Counted from the stretch's first letter, positions 7,064-14,897 are shown. The stretch is 19,566 nucleotides of DNA from CAYZPB01 sp964551195 (GCA_964551195.1 CAZKBI010000020.1:1-19566); one strand, 5' to 3'. Notes: generated by a model not told the origin, from the letters alone. A program made the numbers and translations.

Positions 7064-7091
7064 AAAGGCTGAGCGCTAAAGCTCAGCCTTT
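7064..7091. terminator. Bidirectional terminator overlapping the glmM 3' end
   Basis: The hairpin AAAGGCTGAGC-GCTAAA-GCTCAGCCTTT is a perfect 11-bp stem with a six-base loop. On the minus strand it is followed by TTTTATTTT and serves glmM; on the plus strand the T run is shorter and it serves the convergent membrane protein gene. The glmM stop codon TAG (7076-7078) lies in the loop, and the last glmM codons form one arm. Confidence 0.88.
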
Positions 7092-8413
7092 ATTGCTTCA
7101 ACAAGATTGGCCATTACTAGCTCAATCTGTTCCTCGCTTGCCCCTTCAACCATAACACGTAGAAGCGGCTCCGTACCCGATAGACGCACAATCACGCGGC
7201 CTACTGGCGCTAAGTTCTTATTAGCTAGCACTACTGCGGCATCAATTTTCTGACTAGAAGCAAATTTTGTTGGATCGTCAATTTGGATGTTCTGCAGCAG
7301 CTGCGGGTATTTCTCCATCTCCTTTGCTAAGACAGATAATTTTTCATCCCGTTCAATCAGTACATTTGATAGCATTAATGATGAAAGTATCCCATCACCC
7401 GTTGTGTTGTAGTCAAGAAAAATTAGATGCCCTGATTGCTCGCCACCTAAATTATAATCGCTTTCAACCATTTCTTCCAGAACATAGCGATCGCCTACTG
7501 GCGTCTCGCGGGTGGAGATACCGATCCGCTCCAAGCTTTTGTGAAGGCCAAGATTACTCATTACAGTTACAACAATCACTTGTTTTTTAAGCTTCCCATG
7601 ATTAGCGAGGTCTTTACCACAAATATATAGCAGCTGATCACCATCAACTATTTCACCATTCTCATCGACAGCCAGCAAGCGATCTGCATCGCCATCATAG
7701 GCGATCCCTAGATCAGCCTTTTCCGCCAGCACTCGCGCACTTAAACCTGCAAGATTGGTAGAGCCACATTTCTCGTTTATATTAAGTCCATCTGGCTGAT
7801 TATTGATTACAACAACCTTCGCACCTAAATCACGGAAAATCTTTGGTGCCAACTCATAGGCTGAACCATTAGCTGTATCTAGAACAATTTTTAGCTTATC
7901 AAAGCGATTATTGATAGTCGTTCTAAGAAAATCTGCGTACTTCTCAACAAGTCCCTCGGCCTGCACCACTCGACCGATATCCGCATCTAGTGCGACATTC
8001 TGTGAACACTTATCCTGCTCGATGTAGGCTTCAATTGTATCCTCGATCTCGTCAGCTAGTTTGAAACCGCGCTCATCAAAAAATTTAATGCCATTATCAT
8101 AATATGGATTATGTGAAGCTGAAATCATAACGCCAGCAGCTGATTTAGTTTCTCTAACTAAATAAGGTACTGCAGGTGTTGGCACCACTCCTAGTTTAAT
8201 CACGTTTGCACCTGTCGATAGAATCCCAGCAACTAATGCATGCTCTAATAAATCGCCAGAGATACGCGTATCCTTGCCGATAATTATTGTTGGTTTGCTC
8301 TGCTTTTGTGCAATTATATTAGCACCAGCCTGCCCCAGTCTATAAGCCAGCTCCGGTGTCAGAAACTCATTTGCTCTTCCACGCACACCATCTGTTCCAA
8401 AATATTTTCCCAT
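7076..8413 (-). CDS. glmM: Phosphoglucosamine mutase
   Basis: The enzyme converts glucosamine-6-phosphate to glucosamine-1-phosphate on the way to UDP-GlcNAc, a precursor of peptidoglycan. The 445 residues begin MGKYFGTDGVRGR, as in Bacillus GlmM. The active-site serine is S100 in ISASHNPYYDNG. The metal-binding loop YDGDADR has its aspartates at 240, 242 and 244. The phosphate-binding RLSGTEPLLRVM lies near the C-terminus. I chose ATG at 8413 over an in-frame GTG at 8431, because AAGGGAAG inside that extension is the ribosome site. It is the third gene of cdaA-cdaR-glmM, the standard Bacillota arrangement; in other species CdaA activity is modulated by CdaR and GlmM. Confidence 0.97.
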   Translation of the reverse strand: MGKYFGTDGVRGRANEFLTPELAYRLGQAGANIIAQKQSKPTIIIGKDTRISGDLLEHALVAGILSTGANVIKLGVVPTPAVPYLVRETKSAAGVMISASHNPYYDNGIKFFDERGFKLADEIEDTIEAYIEQDKCSQNVALDADIGRVVQAEGLVEKYADFLRTTINNRFDKLKIVLDTANGSAYELAPKIFRDLGAKVVVINNQPDGLNINEKCGSTNLAGLSARVLAEKADLGIAYDGDADRLLAVDENGEIVDGDQLLYICGKDLANHGKLKKQVIVVTVMSNLGLHKSLERIGISTRETPVGDRYVLEEMVESDYNLGGEQSGHLIFLDYNTTGDGILSSLMLSNVLIERDEKLSVLAKEMEKYPQLLQNIQIDDPTKFASSQKIDAAVVLANKNLAPVGRVIVRLSGTEPLLRVMVEGASEEQIELVMANLVEAIKAEL

Positions 8414-8436
8414 AATAATACTTCCCTTCACTTTTT

Positions 8437-9246
8437 TTAGTTGGTAGGCTCTTCAGGCTTCTCTGGATCTACTGGACTTTCTGGATCAAGAGGCCCTTCT
8501 GGGTCAAGAGGGTTTTCGCCCTCGCCTGGTTCCTCACCATCACCAGGAAGCTCTCCATCATTCCCGACTTTTTCTATTTCTAAATCCACCACTACGCTCT
8601 GTGGATTTATTGCAACATTGAGAAAATTCCCATTCTGGTCAAGAGCTTGCAACTTAACCTCTTTCGAGATTGATCCTGTAACACCATCTACATTTAGATA
8701 AGCTTTGACATAGGCGACTCGATCTACGATAGTCGCTGGCCCTGAAACATGCACTCGTTCAACAGATAAAGTTGTCCTGCCGATAATTGTATTTGCTGCT
8801 GGTGTTCCTAGCCTTTCAACCGTAATGGTCATCTCTTTGGAGTGTCTACTCTCAATTGCAACTTGAACTGTTTTCGGCTGAACTGATACAGAAGCACCCT
8901 TAGGGAAACCACTAATCAATACCTCCGCCTCATAATTTCCAGACTGATAAGTTGACAGGTCGACATACACCTTACTATCTTTACTACCTGTTCCAGAACG
9001 AACACTTTCAACAACAGTTGGACTCCCTTTAACAGTAACAATAACCAGATCAGATTTAAGATTGACGTAATATTGGTTCTCATCGTAGATTGCAGATAGT
9101 TGCGTCTCATAAGTATATTGCGTATCTGCTGGTTTAGTCGGTACCACAGAATCAGTGGGACTCATCGTAACAACGAACCAGAGTGCGATACCAAATATTA
9201 GTGATATAACCTTGAGAACATTCGTATTATTTAACCACTTATCCAT
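8437..9246 (-). CDS. cdaR: CdaR, YbbR-domain regulator of diadenylate cyclase CdaA
   Basis: This membrane-anchored extracytoplasmic protein regulates CdaA. A single N-terminal hydrophobic segment (about 10-27, VLKVISLIFGIALWFVVTM) anchors it. Two YbbR-like beta domains follow at about 45-125 and 130-222. The final 45 or so residues are acidic and proline-rich, with PLDPEGPLDPESPVDPEKP spacing. At 269 residues it is much shorter than Bacillus CdaR, which has four YbbR domains. The start overlaps the cdaA stop by eight bases (ATGGATAA), which indicates coupled translation. The family call is firm from the sequence and the operon; the regulatory sense (activation or inhibition) cannot be read here. 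Confidence 0.93.
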   Translation of the reverse strand: MDKWLNNTNVLKVISLIFGIALWFVVTMSPTDSVVPTKPADTQYTYETQLSAIYDENQYYVNLKSDLVIVTVKGSPTVVESVRSGTGSKDSKVYVDLSTYQSGNYEAEVLISGFPKGASVSVQPKTVQVAIESRHSKEMTITVERLGTPAANTIIGRTTLSVERVHVSGPATIVDRVAYVKAYLNVDGVTGSISKEVKLQALDQNGNFLNVAINPQSVVVDLEIEKVGNDGELPGDGEEPGEGENPLDPEGPLDPESPVDPEKPEEPTN

Positions 9247-10048
9247 TCTTTTTCCACCTCTTCCGCCAGAATTGCGTATATTTAGTGGAAGACTCTGGAT
9301 TTAACTCCGATAACAAAAGCTGCCTTAAGCTATCTTCGTTTAAGCCCCGTATAATTCTACCATCGATTGTTACGGCAACTGCTCCCGTCTCTTCCGAGCA
9401 CACAATCGTTATCGCATCTGATATTTCACTAACTCCGATCGCTGCCCGATGTCTTGCGCCTAATTCCTTACTTATATTAGGGTTCTGTGTTAAGGGTAAA
9501 TAGCTAGCGGCGGAAAGTATTTGGTCGTCACGAATTATTACCGCGCCATCATGTAGCGGGGTATTAGGTGTGAAAATATTTATTAATAGTTCCGCGCTAA
9601 GTCCAGCATTTAGTACTGTGCCCGTTTCTTTATAATCATCAAGTCCAATTTTGCGTTCAATAACGATTAGAGCACCCGTTCTGCGCTTAGACAAATAGAA
9701 GGTTGCGTCCATGATTCGATTAATCACACTGTTCAGTTTATCCTCTTCTGTGGAGTATCTACCTTTAAAAAAACTACCACTACCGAGCTTCTCAAGCGCC
9801 TTCCTCAACTCCGGTTGGAAGATGATGATAATCGCCAAGACTCCATAAGTAAATGTCAGCGACATTATCCATTGCAATGTTTTTAAGTCAAAAATCGCAC
9901 TCAGAAGCCAAGCAATAACGACGACCATTATTCCCTTAATCAATTGAATCGCTCGCGTGCCGCGTAGAAGCATCAGCAACTTATAAATAATATAGCTTAC
10001 GATTAGGATATCTATGATTATAATAATTAAATCAAGTGTAAATTCCAC
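9239..10048 (-). CDS. cdaA: Membrane diadenylate cyclase CdaA
   Basis: CdaA condenses two ATP molecules into c-di-AMP, the essential second messenger that controls potassium and osmolyte transport and wall stress. Three hydrophobic helices fill residues 5-25, 37-54 and 60-77, and FQPELRKALEKLG marks the join to the cytoplasmic DAC domain. Catalytic motifs are DGA (167-169, in PLHDGAVIIRDD) and RHR (199-201, in GARHRAAIG). I chose the GTG start at 10048 (269 residues), because GGGGG lies eight bases upstream and the resulting N-terminus fits the family. A TTG at 10063 would put that ribosome site inside the gene. It is first in the cdaA-cdaR-glmM operon. Confidence 0.96.
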   Translation of the reverse strand: MEFTLDLIIIIIDILIVSYIIYKLLMLLRGTRAIQLIKGIMVVVIAWLLSAIFDLKTLQWIMSLTFTYGVLAIIIIFQPELRKALEKLGSGSFFKGRYSTEEDKLNSVINRIMDATFYLSKRRTGALIVIERKIGLDDYKETGTVLNAGLSAELLINIFTPNTPLHDGAVIIRDDQILSAASYLPLTQNPNISKELGARHRAAIGVSEISDAITIVCSEETGAVAVTIDGRIIRGLNEDSLRQLLLSELNPESSTKYTQFWRKRWKKNG

Positions 10049-10078
10049 AAGCTGCGCCCCCAATGTTTATTACTTCTA

Positions 10079-10107
10079 ATTATATATTTTTCTCATTAAA
10101 TTGCTAC
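10079..10107 (-). promoter_or_regulatory. Candidate promoter of cdaA-cdaR-glmM
   Basis: The minus strand has a perfect -10 TATAAT (10079-10084) about 30 bases upstream of the cdaA start. The -35 region 17 bases further up is a poor match. It sits between the terminator of the lipoprotein gene and cdaA, where a promoter is expected. Confidence 0.4.
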
Positions 10108-10128
10108 TATAACCCTTTTAAAATTAAA

Positions 10129-10154
10129 AAGGAGCACCGCTAAAGGCACTCCTT
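10129..10154 (-). terminator. Terminator of the lipoprotein gene
   Basis: On the minus strand, AAGGAGTGCC-TTTAGC-GGTGCTCCTT forms a ten-bp stem with two wobble pairs and is followed by TTTAATTTT. It lies ten bases after the stop at 10164. The loop TTTAGC is the same as in the glmM terminator. Confidence 0.88.
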
Positions 10155-10163
10155 GTAAAGTTA

Positions 10164-10955
10164 CTAGTCTATCGAGGGTGGTAGAACTATATCATCATAA
10201 TCAAGTGTCCGATCTGCCGCTGGTGGTTCTCGTTTAGTAGTAATCCCCTTATTGATATCAGTAAGATTAATTTCTCCACTAAACACATTAACCGCCAAGT
10301 ACTCAGCCTCACTATATTCGCCTGCGAAAACTACCTGTCGCAAATCGTCGCTGCGATCAAAAACAAAGGTTACTTCAACACTCGCAAGGTTATCAAACGG
10401 ACCCACTCCCGCAAGGCTATCGCTTGTGATAGTTACTGCCTTACCAACTTTAATCTTCGCAGTCGAAAAGGCACTAGCTGTAACATATGTAAAACTCTCA
10501 GCAGGAAGACTTGCGAATAGCTCCCCCGCTTTCACAAACAAATTCCCTTCTAACATCTGCTCTGTGCTAGTAAATCTCAGATACTCCCTATTTAGTTCTG
10601 GCATCATTGAGCGCAGTACTTCTGGGACATTAACATAAAGACTATCAGTTAGAGCCAGAACAGTTATATCAACATAAAGATTGTTATCTTCAATTGTAGT
10701 AATTAATCTATTTTCACTTTCTAAGTAGAATGGACTCATTGCCATTCTACCGTCAAAAGCTATCGAGGCATCCTCCACATACTGTAGATTCTTCACATCT
10801 ACTTCTCCGGAAAATTTAAAGTCCTCTATCGACCGGTTTTTCTCTAGCGCCTGCAGAAAGTAATCCTTAGCAGCCAGTTCTTCTCCGCCACAACCACTAA
10901 TCGATAATAATAAAATTATCGCCAACAAAAGCATTCCCGCTCTTCTCACAAGCAT
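10164..10955 (-). CDS. Secreted lipoprotein of unknown function (LolA/LppX-like fold possible)
   Basis: I do not recognise a named gene. The 263-residue precursor starts MLVRRAGMLLLAIILLLSIS. It has a lipobox ISGC with the lipidated cysteine at residue 22, so the mature protein should be tethered outside the membrane. The rest has many alternating strands (for example FKFSGEVDV, LYVDITVLALTDSLYVNV, VEVTFVFDRSDDLRQVVF), compatible with the concave beta-sheet folds of LolA/LppX-type lipid carriers; that is inference. ATG at 10955 has GGGGAG six bases upstream; an in-frame TTG at 10976 lacks a ribosome site. It stands alone between the thi operon and cdaA, with its own terminator. Confidence 0.8.
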   Translation of the reverse strand: MLVRRAGMLLLAIILLLSISGCGGEELAAKDYFLQALEKNRSIEDFKFSGEVDVKNLQYVEDASIAFDGRMAMSPFYLESENRLITTIEDNNLYVDITVLALTDSLYVNVPEVLRSMMPELNREYLRFTSTEQMLEGNLFVKAGELFASLPAESFTYVTASAFSTAKIKVGKAVTITSDSLAGVGPFDNLASVEVTFVFDRSDDLRQVVFAGEYSEAEYLAVNVFSGEINLTDINKGITTKREPPAADRTLDYDDIVLPPSID

Positions 10956-11029
10956 CGCCAACTCCCCGATAATCAATATAACTGCATTCGATACTTTTTC
11001 CCATCATCTGCATAGAATACTTATGGGAA

Positions 11030-11794
11030 TTAAGACAGTTGCTCAAGTATCTGTCTCTTATATTCCACGAACTGCCTACTTACCATTATATCTGGTGCGC
11101 GCGGTCGCGGCAAGTCGATTATAAACTCTCCCCTAACCGTCGCCGGCCTTTCGCTAAACAAATAGATGCGATCCGAAAGATAAATCGCCTCATCAATACT
11201 GTGGGTCACAAAAAGAATCATCGAGTGGAAGCGCTCCCAGATTTCCAGTAGCCATTGCTGCATCTGCATCCGCGTTATCTCGTCTAAGGCTGAAAAGGGT
11301 TCATCCAGCAACAAGAGCTGATTCTCCAACAAAAGAGTGCGGAGTAAAGCCGCGCGTGAGCGCATCCCACCAGATAGCGTGTGTGGATACTGTGCTTCAA
11401 ATCCCAGCAGCCCAAAAGTCTCCAGGTGCTCGTAGGCCTTTTGTCTGCTGGCTTTTCGGTTATAACCCTTAATCTCAAGCCCGAGAATAATATTGTCTAG
11501 TACCGTGCGCCAAGGCAAGAGATGATCCTGCTGGGGCATATAGCTGACGATGCCTCTTTTGTTGATAATCGATTCACCATCTAGCGAAATATCGCCAGAT
11601 GTCGGAAGCTCGATACCACTAATTATATTAAAAAGCGTACTTTTACCCGAGCCGGAGGGACCAATAATTGAAACGAACTCACCAGGATTAACATATAGAG
11701 AAATATTATCTAGCGTGTCGAATACTTCGCCAGTAAGTAGTGAATATTCTTTGTTTAAATTGATAACCCTTAAGCCACGATTGCTTTCAAACAT
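11030..11794 (-). CDS. thiZ: ABC transporter ATP-binding protein, thiamine precursor (HMP) uptake
   Basis: This is the cytoplasmic ATPase of an importer for 4-amino-5-hydroxymethylpyrimidine (HMP) or related pyrimidine precursors of thiamine. Walker A is GPSGSGKS (45-52). The Q loop is at YMPQQD, the ABC signature at LSGGM (140-144), Walker B at LLLLDE (160-165) and the H loop at H198 in FVTHS. The 254-residue length is normal for the nitrate/taurine-type subfamily. It is the last gene of the TPP-riboswitch-controlled thiX-thiY-thiZ operon, with GAGGAGGG seven bases before the ATG. The substrate is assigned from the ThiY-like partner and the riboswitch, since the ATPase itself does not show it. 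Confidence 0.92.
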   Translation of the reverse strand: MFESNRGLRVINLNKEYSLLTGEVFDTLDNISLYVNPGEFVSIIGPSGSGKSTLFNIISGIELPTSGDISLDGESIINKRGIVSYMPQQDHLLPWRTVLDNIILGLEIKGYNRKASRQKAYEHLETFGLLGFEAQYPHTLSGGMRSRAALLRTLLLENQLLLLDEPFSALDEITRMQMQQWLLEIWERFHSMILFVTHSIDEAIYLSDRIYLFSERPATVRGEFIIDLPRPRAPDIMVSRQFVEYKRQILEQLS

Positions 11795-11818
11795 TAGCGG
11801 ACCCTCCTCTCGCGGGAA

Positions 11819-12814
11819 TTAATTGATAAATTGATTAGTAAATGCTTCTTCTACAGGAAATACATTTTCAATCAGATCATATTCATACATCCAGTTCATA
11901 TAGTTTTCCCAGATTCGGGTTTCTTGGATACCCCAGACAGCAGCATCGGCTTGATATTTATCACTTAGCCACAACTGACTTTCACGAACAAGCTCATTAT
12001 CGATGCCAGAAACACTACTTATCAGAATCTCAGCAGCTTCCGTTGGATTATTGATTGCATAGGTATAACCTCTGGACGTCGCATCCATGAATCGCTGCAC
12101 TAATTCTGGATCGTCAGCAACTAGCTTTTCATTAGTAATAATAACTGGCGTGTAATAGTCTAAATCTGGTGACAACTCACGTAACTCGATAAAGTTAATC
12201 GGGTAACCACGCAGCTCCGCTTCAATGCCGTCCCAACCGTAGAAGATCCACTGAAAGTCAATTTTGCCGCTGCTTGTAGCTGTAAAGAAGTCAGCCGCAC
12301 CGGCATTAACAAAGTTAACGTTACTAAAATCATTACCTTCACGCTTCATAATTGACTCCATTACTGCAGTCTCGATCGGCGAGCCCCAACCACCATATCT
12401 CCGGCCTTCAAAATCCTTGGAACTGGTAATATTACGATCTACTGGTGAAGCATAGCCAGAAGTGTTATGTTGAATGATTGCTGCAATCGAAACAACAGGA
12501 ATCGCCTGTGAACGTGCGTAGGTGACCTCTTCTTGATAGCTAATACCAAACTCTGCACGCTCCGACGCAATTAGCGGTGGTGTGCTTCCTTCAGTTGCTT
12601 GAACAATCTTGACCTTGAGTCCTACATCTTCATAGTAGCCATTTTTCACAGCTACATAAAGTCCAGTGTGGTTAGTGTTAGGTGTCCAGTCAAGCATTAC
12701 AGTAATCTCATCTGGGCGCTCACTGTCACCGCAGGCAGTTAAGGTTACTAGTGCAAATGCTGCAATCATTAGAACTATTAGCACGATTGTGGTTGATCTT
12801 TGAATATTTCTCAT
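11819..12814 (-). CDS. thiY: Thiamine pyrimidine-precursor binding lipoprotein (ThiY/NMT1 family)
   Basis: This extracellular substrate-binding lipoprotein belongs to the NMT1/THI5-like family. ThiY relatives bind formyl-aminopyrimidine breakdown products or HMP. The 331-residue precursor has a signal segment at 9-25 and a lipobox LTAC with C28. The hallmark ITVMLDWTPNTNHTGLYVA follows, then EDVGLKVKIVQATEG. AGAGGTG lies six bases before the ATG. It sits between the permease and ATPase genes of the importer, 33 bases after thiX. The exact ligand (HMP or an aminomethyl-pyrimidine) cannot be told from the sequence. Confidence 0.94.
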   Translation of the reverse strand: MRNIQRSTTIVLIVLMIAAFALVTLTACGDSERPDEITVMLDWTPNTNHTGLYVAVKNGYYEDVGLKVKIVQATEGSTPPLIASERAEFGISYQEEVTYARSQAIPVVSIAAIIQHNTSGYASPVDRNITSSKDFEGRRYGGWGSPIETAVMESIMKREGNDFSNVNFVNAGAADFFTATSSGKIDFQWIFYGWDGIEAELRGYPINFIELRELSPDLDYYTPVIITNEKLVADDPELVQRFMDATSRGYTYAINNPTEAAEILISSVSGIDNELVRESQLWLSDKYQADAAVWGIQETRIWENYMNWMYEYDLIENVFPVEEAFTNQFIN

Positions 12815-12846
12815 TTTCTACACCTCTTCTTAGTATTTTAGTTTAC

Positions 12847-13605
12847 TTAATATTCTTCTTCTTTATTCCAGGGGATAAAAATTCTTTCTAACAAAAGCAC
12901 AGAACTATAAATCAATACACTGATGGCAACGATTACGATAATCCCCGCAAATAGTTGATCAGTCTGAAAGGAATTAAAGGTGGTTTTGATATAAAGACCT
13001 AGTCCTTTATTCGCCACCAGCCACTCACCAAATATTGCTCCAGTAACACAGTAGACTGCGCCAATTCGTAGCCCCGAGAAAAAATAGGGTAATGAATTGG
13101 GGAATTTAACTTTAGCAAAAATCTGCCAGCGAGAGGCATTCATTGATTCAAGTAATTGAATAAGACTGCGATCAGCGTTGTTAAGCCCATCGACAAGGTT
13201 GGTAACTATCGGAAAGAAACAGATCAGAACAACGATGACTACCTTGGGTAGAATCCCGAAGCCAAACCAAATGAACAAGAGCGGCGCAATCGCAAAAATG
13301 GGAACTGTCTGCGAGGCAACTAGAATCGGGAATATTCCGCGTTTAAGTGGAAGAAAGCGATCAATAAGAATTGCTAGCACGACAGAAAAGATAATCGCAA
13401 TGATAAAGCCAAGTAGCGCTTCATATGCTGTAACGAGAGCATTGTCTAGAATTACCGCCCAGTTCTCAACTAGAGCCACACCGATTTGTGAGGGTGCCGG
13501 CAATAGCCAAGGCGAAGGCTTGATGAGATAGACTAGCGCTTCCCAGATAACCAAGAAAATTAAGATTATCAAGAGGGCGTGTCGGTATCTTCTGATCGTT
13601 TTCAT
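12847..13605 (-). CDS. thiX: ABC transporter permease, thiamine precursor uptake
   Basis: This is the membrane channel of the HMP-type importer, in the BPD_transp_1 (SsuC/TauC-like) family. The 252 residues have about six transmembrane helices. The cytoplasmic EAA-type coupling loop is visible as NASRWQIFAKVKFPNSLPYF, followed by the SGLRIGAVYCVTGAIFGEW segment typical of this subfamily. AAAGGGAG lies eight bases before the ATG. It is the first gene after the TPP riboswitch, about 50 bases downstream of the riboswitch terminator. The substrate assignment rests on the riboswitch and on thiY. Confidence 0.93.
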   Translation of the reverse strand: MKTIRRYRHALLIILIFLVIWEALVYLIKPSPWLLPAPSQIGVALVENWAVILDNALVTAYEALLGFIIAIIFSVVLAILIDRFLPLKRGIFPILVASQTVPIFAIAPLLFIWFGFGILPKVVIVVLICFFPIVTNLVDGLNNADRSLIQLLESMNASRWQIFAKVKFPNSLPYFFSGLRIGAVYCVTGAIFGEWLVANKGLGLYIKTTFNSFQTDQLFAGIIVIVAISVLIYSSVLLLERIFIPWNKEEEY

Positions 13606-13656
13606 ATCATCAACTCCCTTTCAACCAATAAATACATCTCCGCCAAGTAACAAAAA

Positions 13657-13678
13657 ATGCTGACCCCAAGGTCAGCAT
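13657..13678 (-). terminator. TPP riboswitch terminator
   Basis: On the minus strand, ATGCTGACC-TTGG-GGTCAGCAT is a perfect nine-bp stem with a four-base loop, followed by six T residues. It lies between the TPP aptamer and thiX, and should form when TPP is bound. Confidence 0.92.
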
Positions 13679-13702
13679 ACGCTTATCATACATATTCACA
13701 AA

Positions 13703-13788
13703 TGCATCCCTCCGCTGGCATTATCCAGATCAGGTTAGTGGGTCGATTATTATACAATATCCTCTCAGCCATAAAAGCTCCCCAGCAG
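13703..13788 (-). promoter_or_regulatory. TPP (thiamine pyrophosphate) riboswitch aptamer
   Basis: The minus strand reads GGGGAGC, then GGCTGAGAGGATAT, CGACCC, AACCTGATCTGG, ATAATGCCAGCG and GAGGGA, which is the THI-element consensus in order. The P3 region between GCTGAGA and GACCC is AT-rich. In known members TPP closes the aptamer and shuts off expression; the terminator at 13657-13678 provides that switch for thiXYZ. Confidence 0.96.
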
Positions 13789-13805
13789 TATTTAATTGTA
13801 GGTTA

Positions 13806-13833
13806 ATAATAGCATTTCCTGTCAATAAGTCAA
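13806..13833 (-). promoter_or_regulatory. Promoter of the TPP leader and thiXYZ
   Basis: The minus strand has -35 TTGACT (13828-13833), a 16-base spacer and an extended -10 TGCTATTAT (13806-13814). Transcription would start just before the aptamer. A further TTGACA lies in the spacer but has no well-placed -10. Confidence 0.55.
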
Positions 13834-13854
13834 ACAACTCTAGCTGTCAAGCAA

Positions 13855-14754
13855 TTATAGCAACTTTTCACCCAAAGCAGAAGCGACTAGCCCGACCGCT
13901 GTCTCAGCAGTATCATTTTTGTTATCGAGGATTGGATTTACCTCGGTAAATTCGGCGGAGACAATGAGTCCAGTGTCTGACAACATTTCCATTGCTAAGT
14001 GTCCTTCACGGAAAGTGACGCCACCTCTTACAGGAACACAGACGCCTGGCGCCTCCTGTGGGTCAATTACATCCAAATCGAAACTTAGATGTACCGTGTT
14101 TGTGCGCTCTCGCAAAAATAGAATTGCCGCATCCATTACACGTGCCATTCCCATTCGGTCAATCTCATGCATTGAAAAGACTTTAATACCAAGCTTCTTA
14201 ACCAAGGCTTTCTCACCGGGATCGAGCGAGCGAGCACCGATAATCACAACATTTTCTGGTTTTACTTTGGGCGCCCAACCATTTATATTAGCCAATTCAC
14301 TATTCCCAAGACCGAGCGTTGCAGCTAGTGGCATACCGTGAATGTTACCAGTTGAAGTAGTCTCGTCAGTGTTAATATCAGCATGAGCATCTACCCAGAG
14401 TAAACCAAGGTTTTTGTAGTGCTCAGCAACACCGGCTATCGTCCCAATCGCAATGCTGTGGTCGCCACCAAGTACTAGCGGAAAACGTTTATCGGCGATG
14501 ATGCCAGAAACCTTCTGTGCTAAGTCAGCATTAGTAGCCGCAACCTCTTTAAGATATTTAAGACGAGGATTACCTGCCTCCACGCTCTCGGAGTTAAAAG
14601 CTTCAATATCGCCTAAATCAAGTACGTCGTGGCCAGTACTTTCAAGTCGCTCAACAATATTTGCATAGCGTATTGCACTCGGACCCATATCTACACCGCG
14701 ACGCCCTACCCCTAGATACATGGGAACGCCAATTATCGAAATTTGCTTACTCAT
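13855..14754 (-). CDS. rocF: Arginase
   Basis: The enzyme hydrolyses L-arginine to ornithine and urea. It is a cytoplasmic binuclear manganese enzyme of the ureohydrolase fold. The 299-residue length is normal for bacterial arginases. The metal ligands are all present: H99 in GGDHS, D122/H124/D126 in WVDAHADIN, and D226/D228 in SFDLDVIDP. H139 in GNIHGMP and E271 in EFTEVNP are also conserved. The ATG is preceded by AAAGGTG. No other arginine catabolism gene and no urease is nearby, so its role (nitrogen use, acid tolerance or polyamine supply) is unknown. Agmatinase is less likely given the arginase-type GNIHGMP and EVNP motifs. Confidence 0.94.
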   Translation of the reverse strand: MSKQISIIGVPMYLGVGRRGVDMGPSAIRYANIVERLESTGHDVLDLGDIEAFNSESVEAGNPRLKYLKEVAATNADLAQKVSGIIADKRFPLVLGGDHSIAIGTIAGVAEHYKNLGLLWVDAHADINTDETTSTGNIHGMPLAATLGLGNSELANINGWAPKVKPENVVIIGARSLDPGEKALVKKLGIKVFSMHEIDRMGMARVMDAAILFLRERTNTVHLSFDLDVIDPQEAPGVCVPVRGGVTFREGHLAMEMLSDTGLIVSAEFTEVNPILDNKNDTAETAVGLVASALGEKLL

Positions 14755-14801
14755 CTACTCACACCTTTATATTGTAATTATATTATCGTTTATTGTATTA
14801 C

Positions 14802-14830
14802 ATTATAACTTATATTGACGCGAAATTAAA
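14802..14830 (-). promoter_or_regulatory. Candidate arginase promoter
   Basis: The minus strand has a perfect -10 TATAAT (14802-14807) about 50 bases upstream of the arginase start. The -35, TTTAAT at a 17-base spacing, is weak. It lies between the DUF4332 terminator and rocF. Confidence 0.4.
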
Positions 14831-14850
14831 ATAGCCAAAAGTTAAATAAA

Positions 14851-14879
14851 AAGAACCGTTTATTTGACAAACGGTTCTT
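14851..14879 (-). terminator. Terminator of the DUF4332 gene
   Basis: On the minus strand, AAGAACCGTTT-GTCAAAT-AAACGGTTCTT is a perfect 11-bp stem, followed by TTTATTTAA. It lies 18 bases after the stop at 14898. Confidence 0.9.
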
Positions 14880-14897
14880 CAAGTTCTTACTAATAAA

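Noticed and set aside
8441..8701. Plus-strand frame with collagen-like glycine/serine/proline repeats
   Set aside because: It is the complement of the acidic proline-rich tail of CdaR; the repeat pattern comes from the coding strand and no ribosome site precedes it.
10993..11020. Inverted repeat TTCCCAT/ATGGGAA between thiZ and the lipoprotein gene
   Set aside because: The stem is only seven base pairs with a loop of about 18 bases, and no T run follows on either strand in the right position, so it is not supportable as a terminator or operator.
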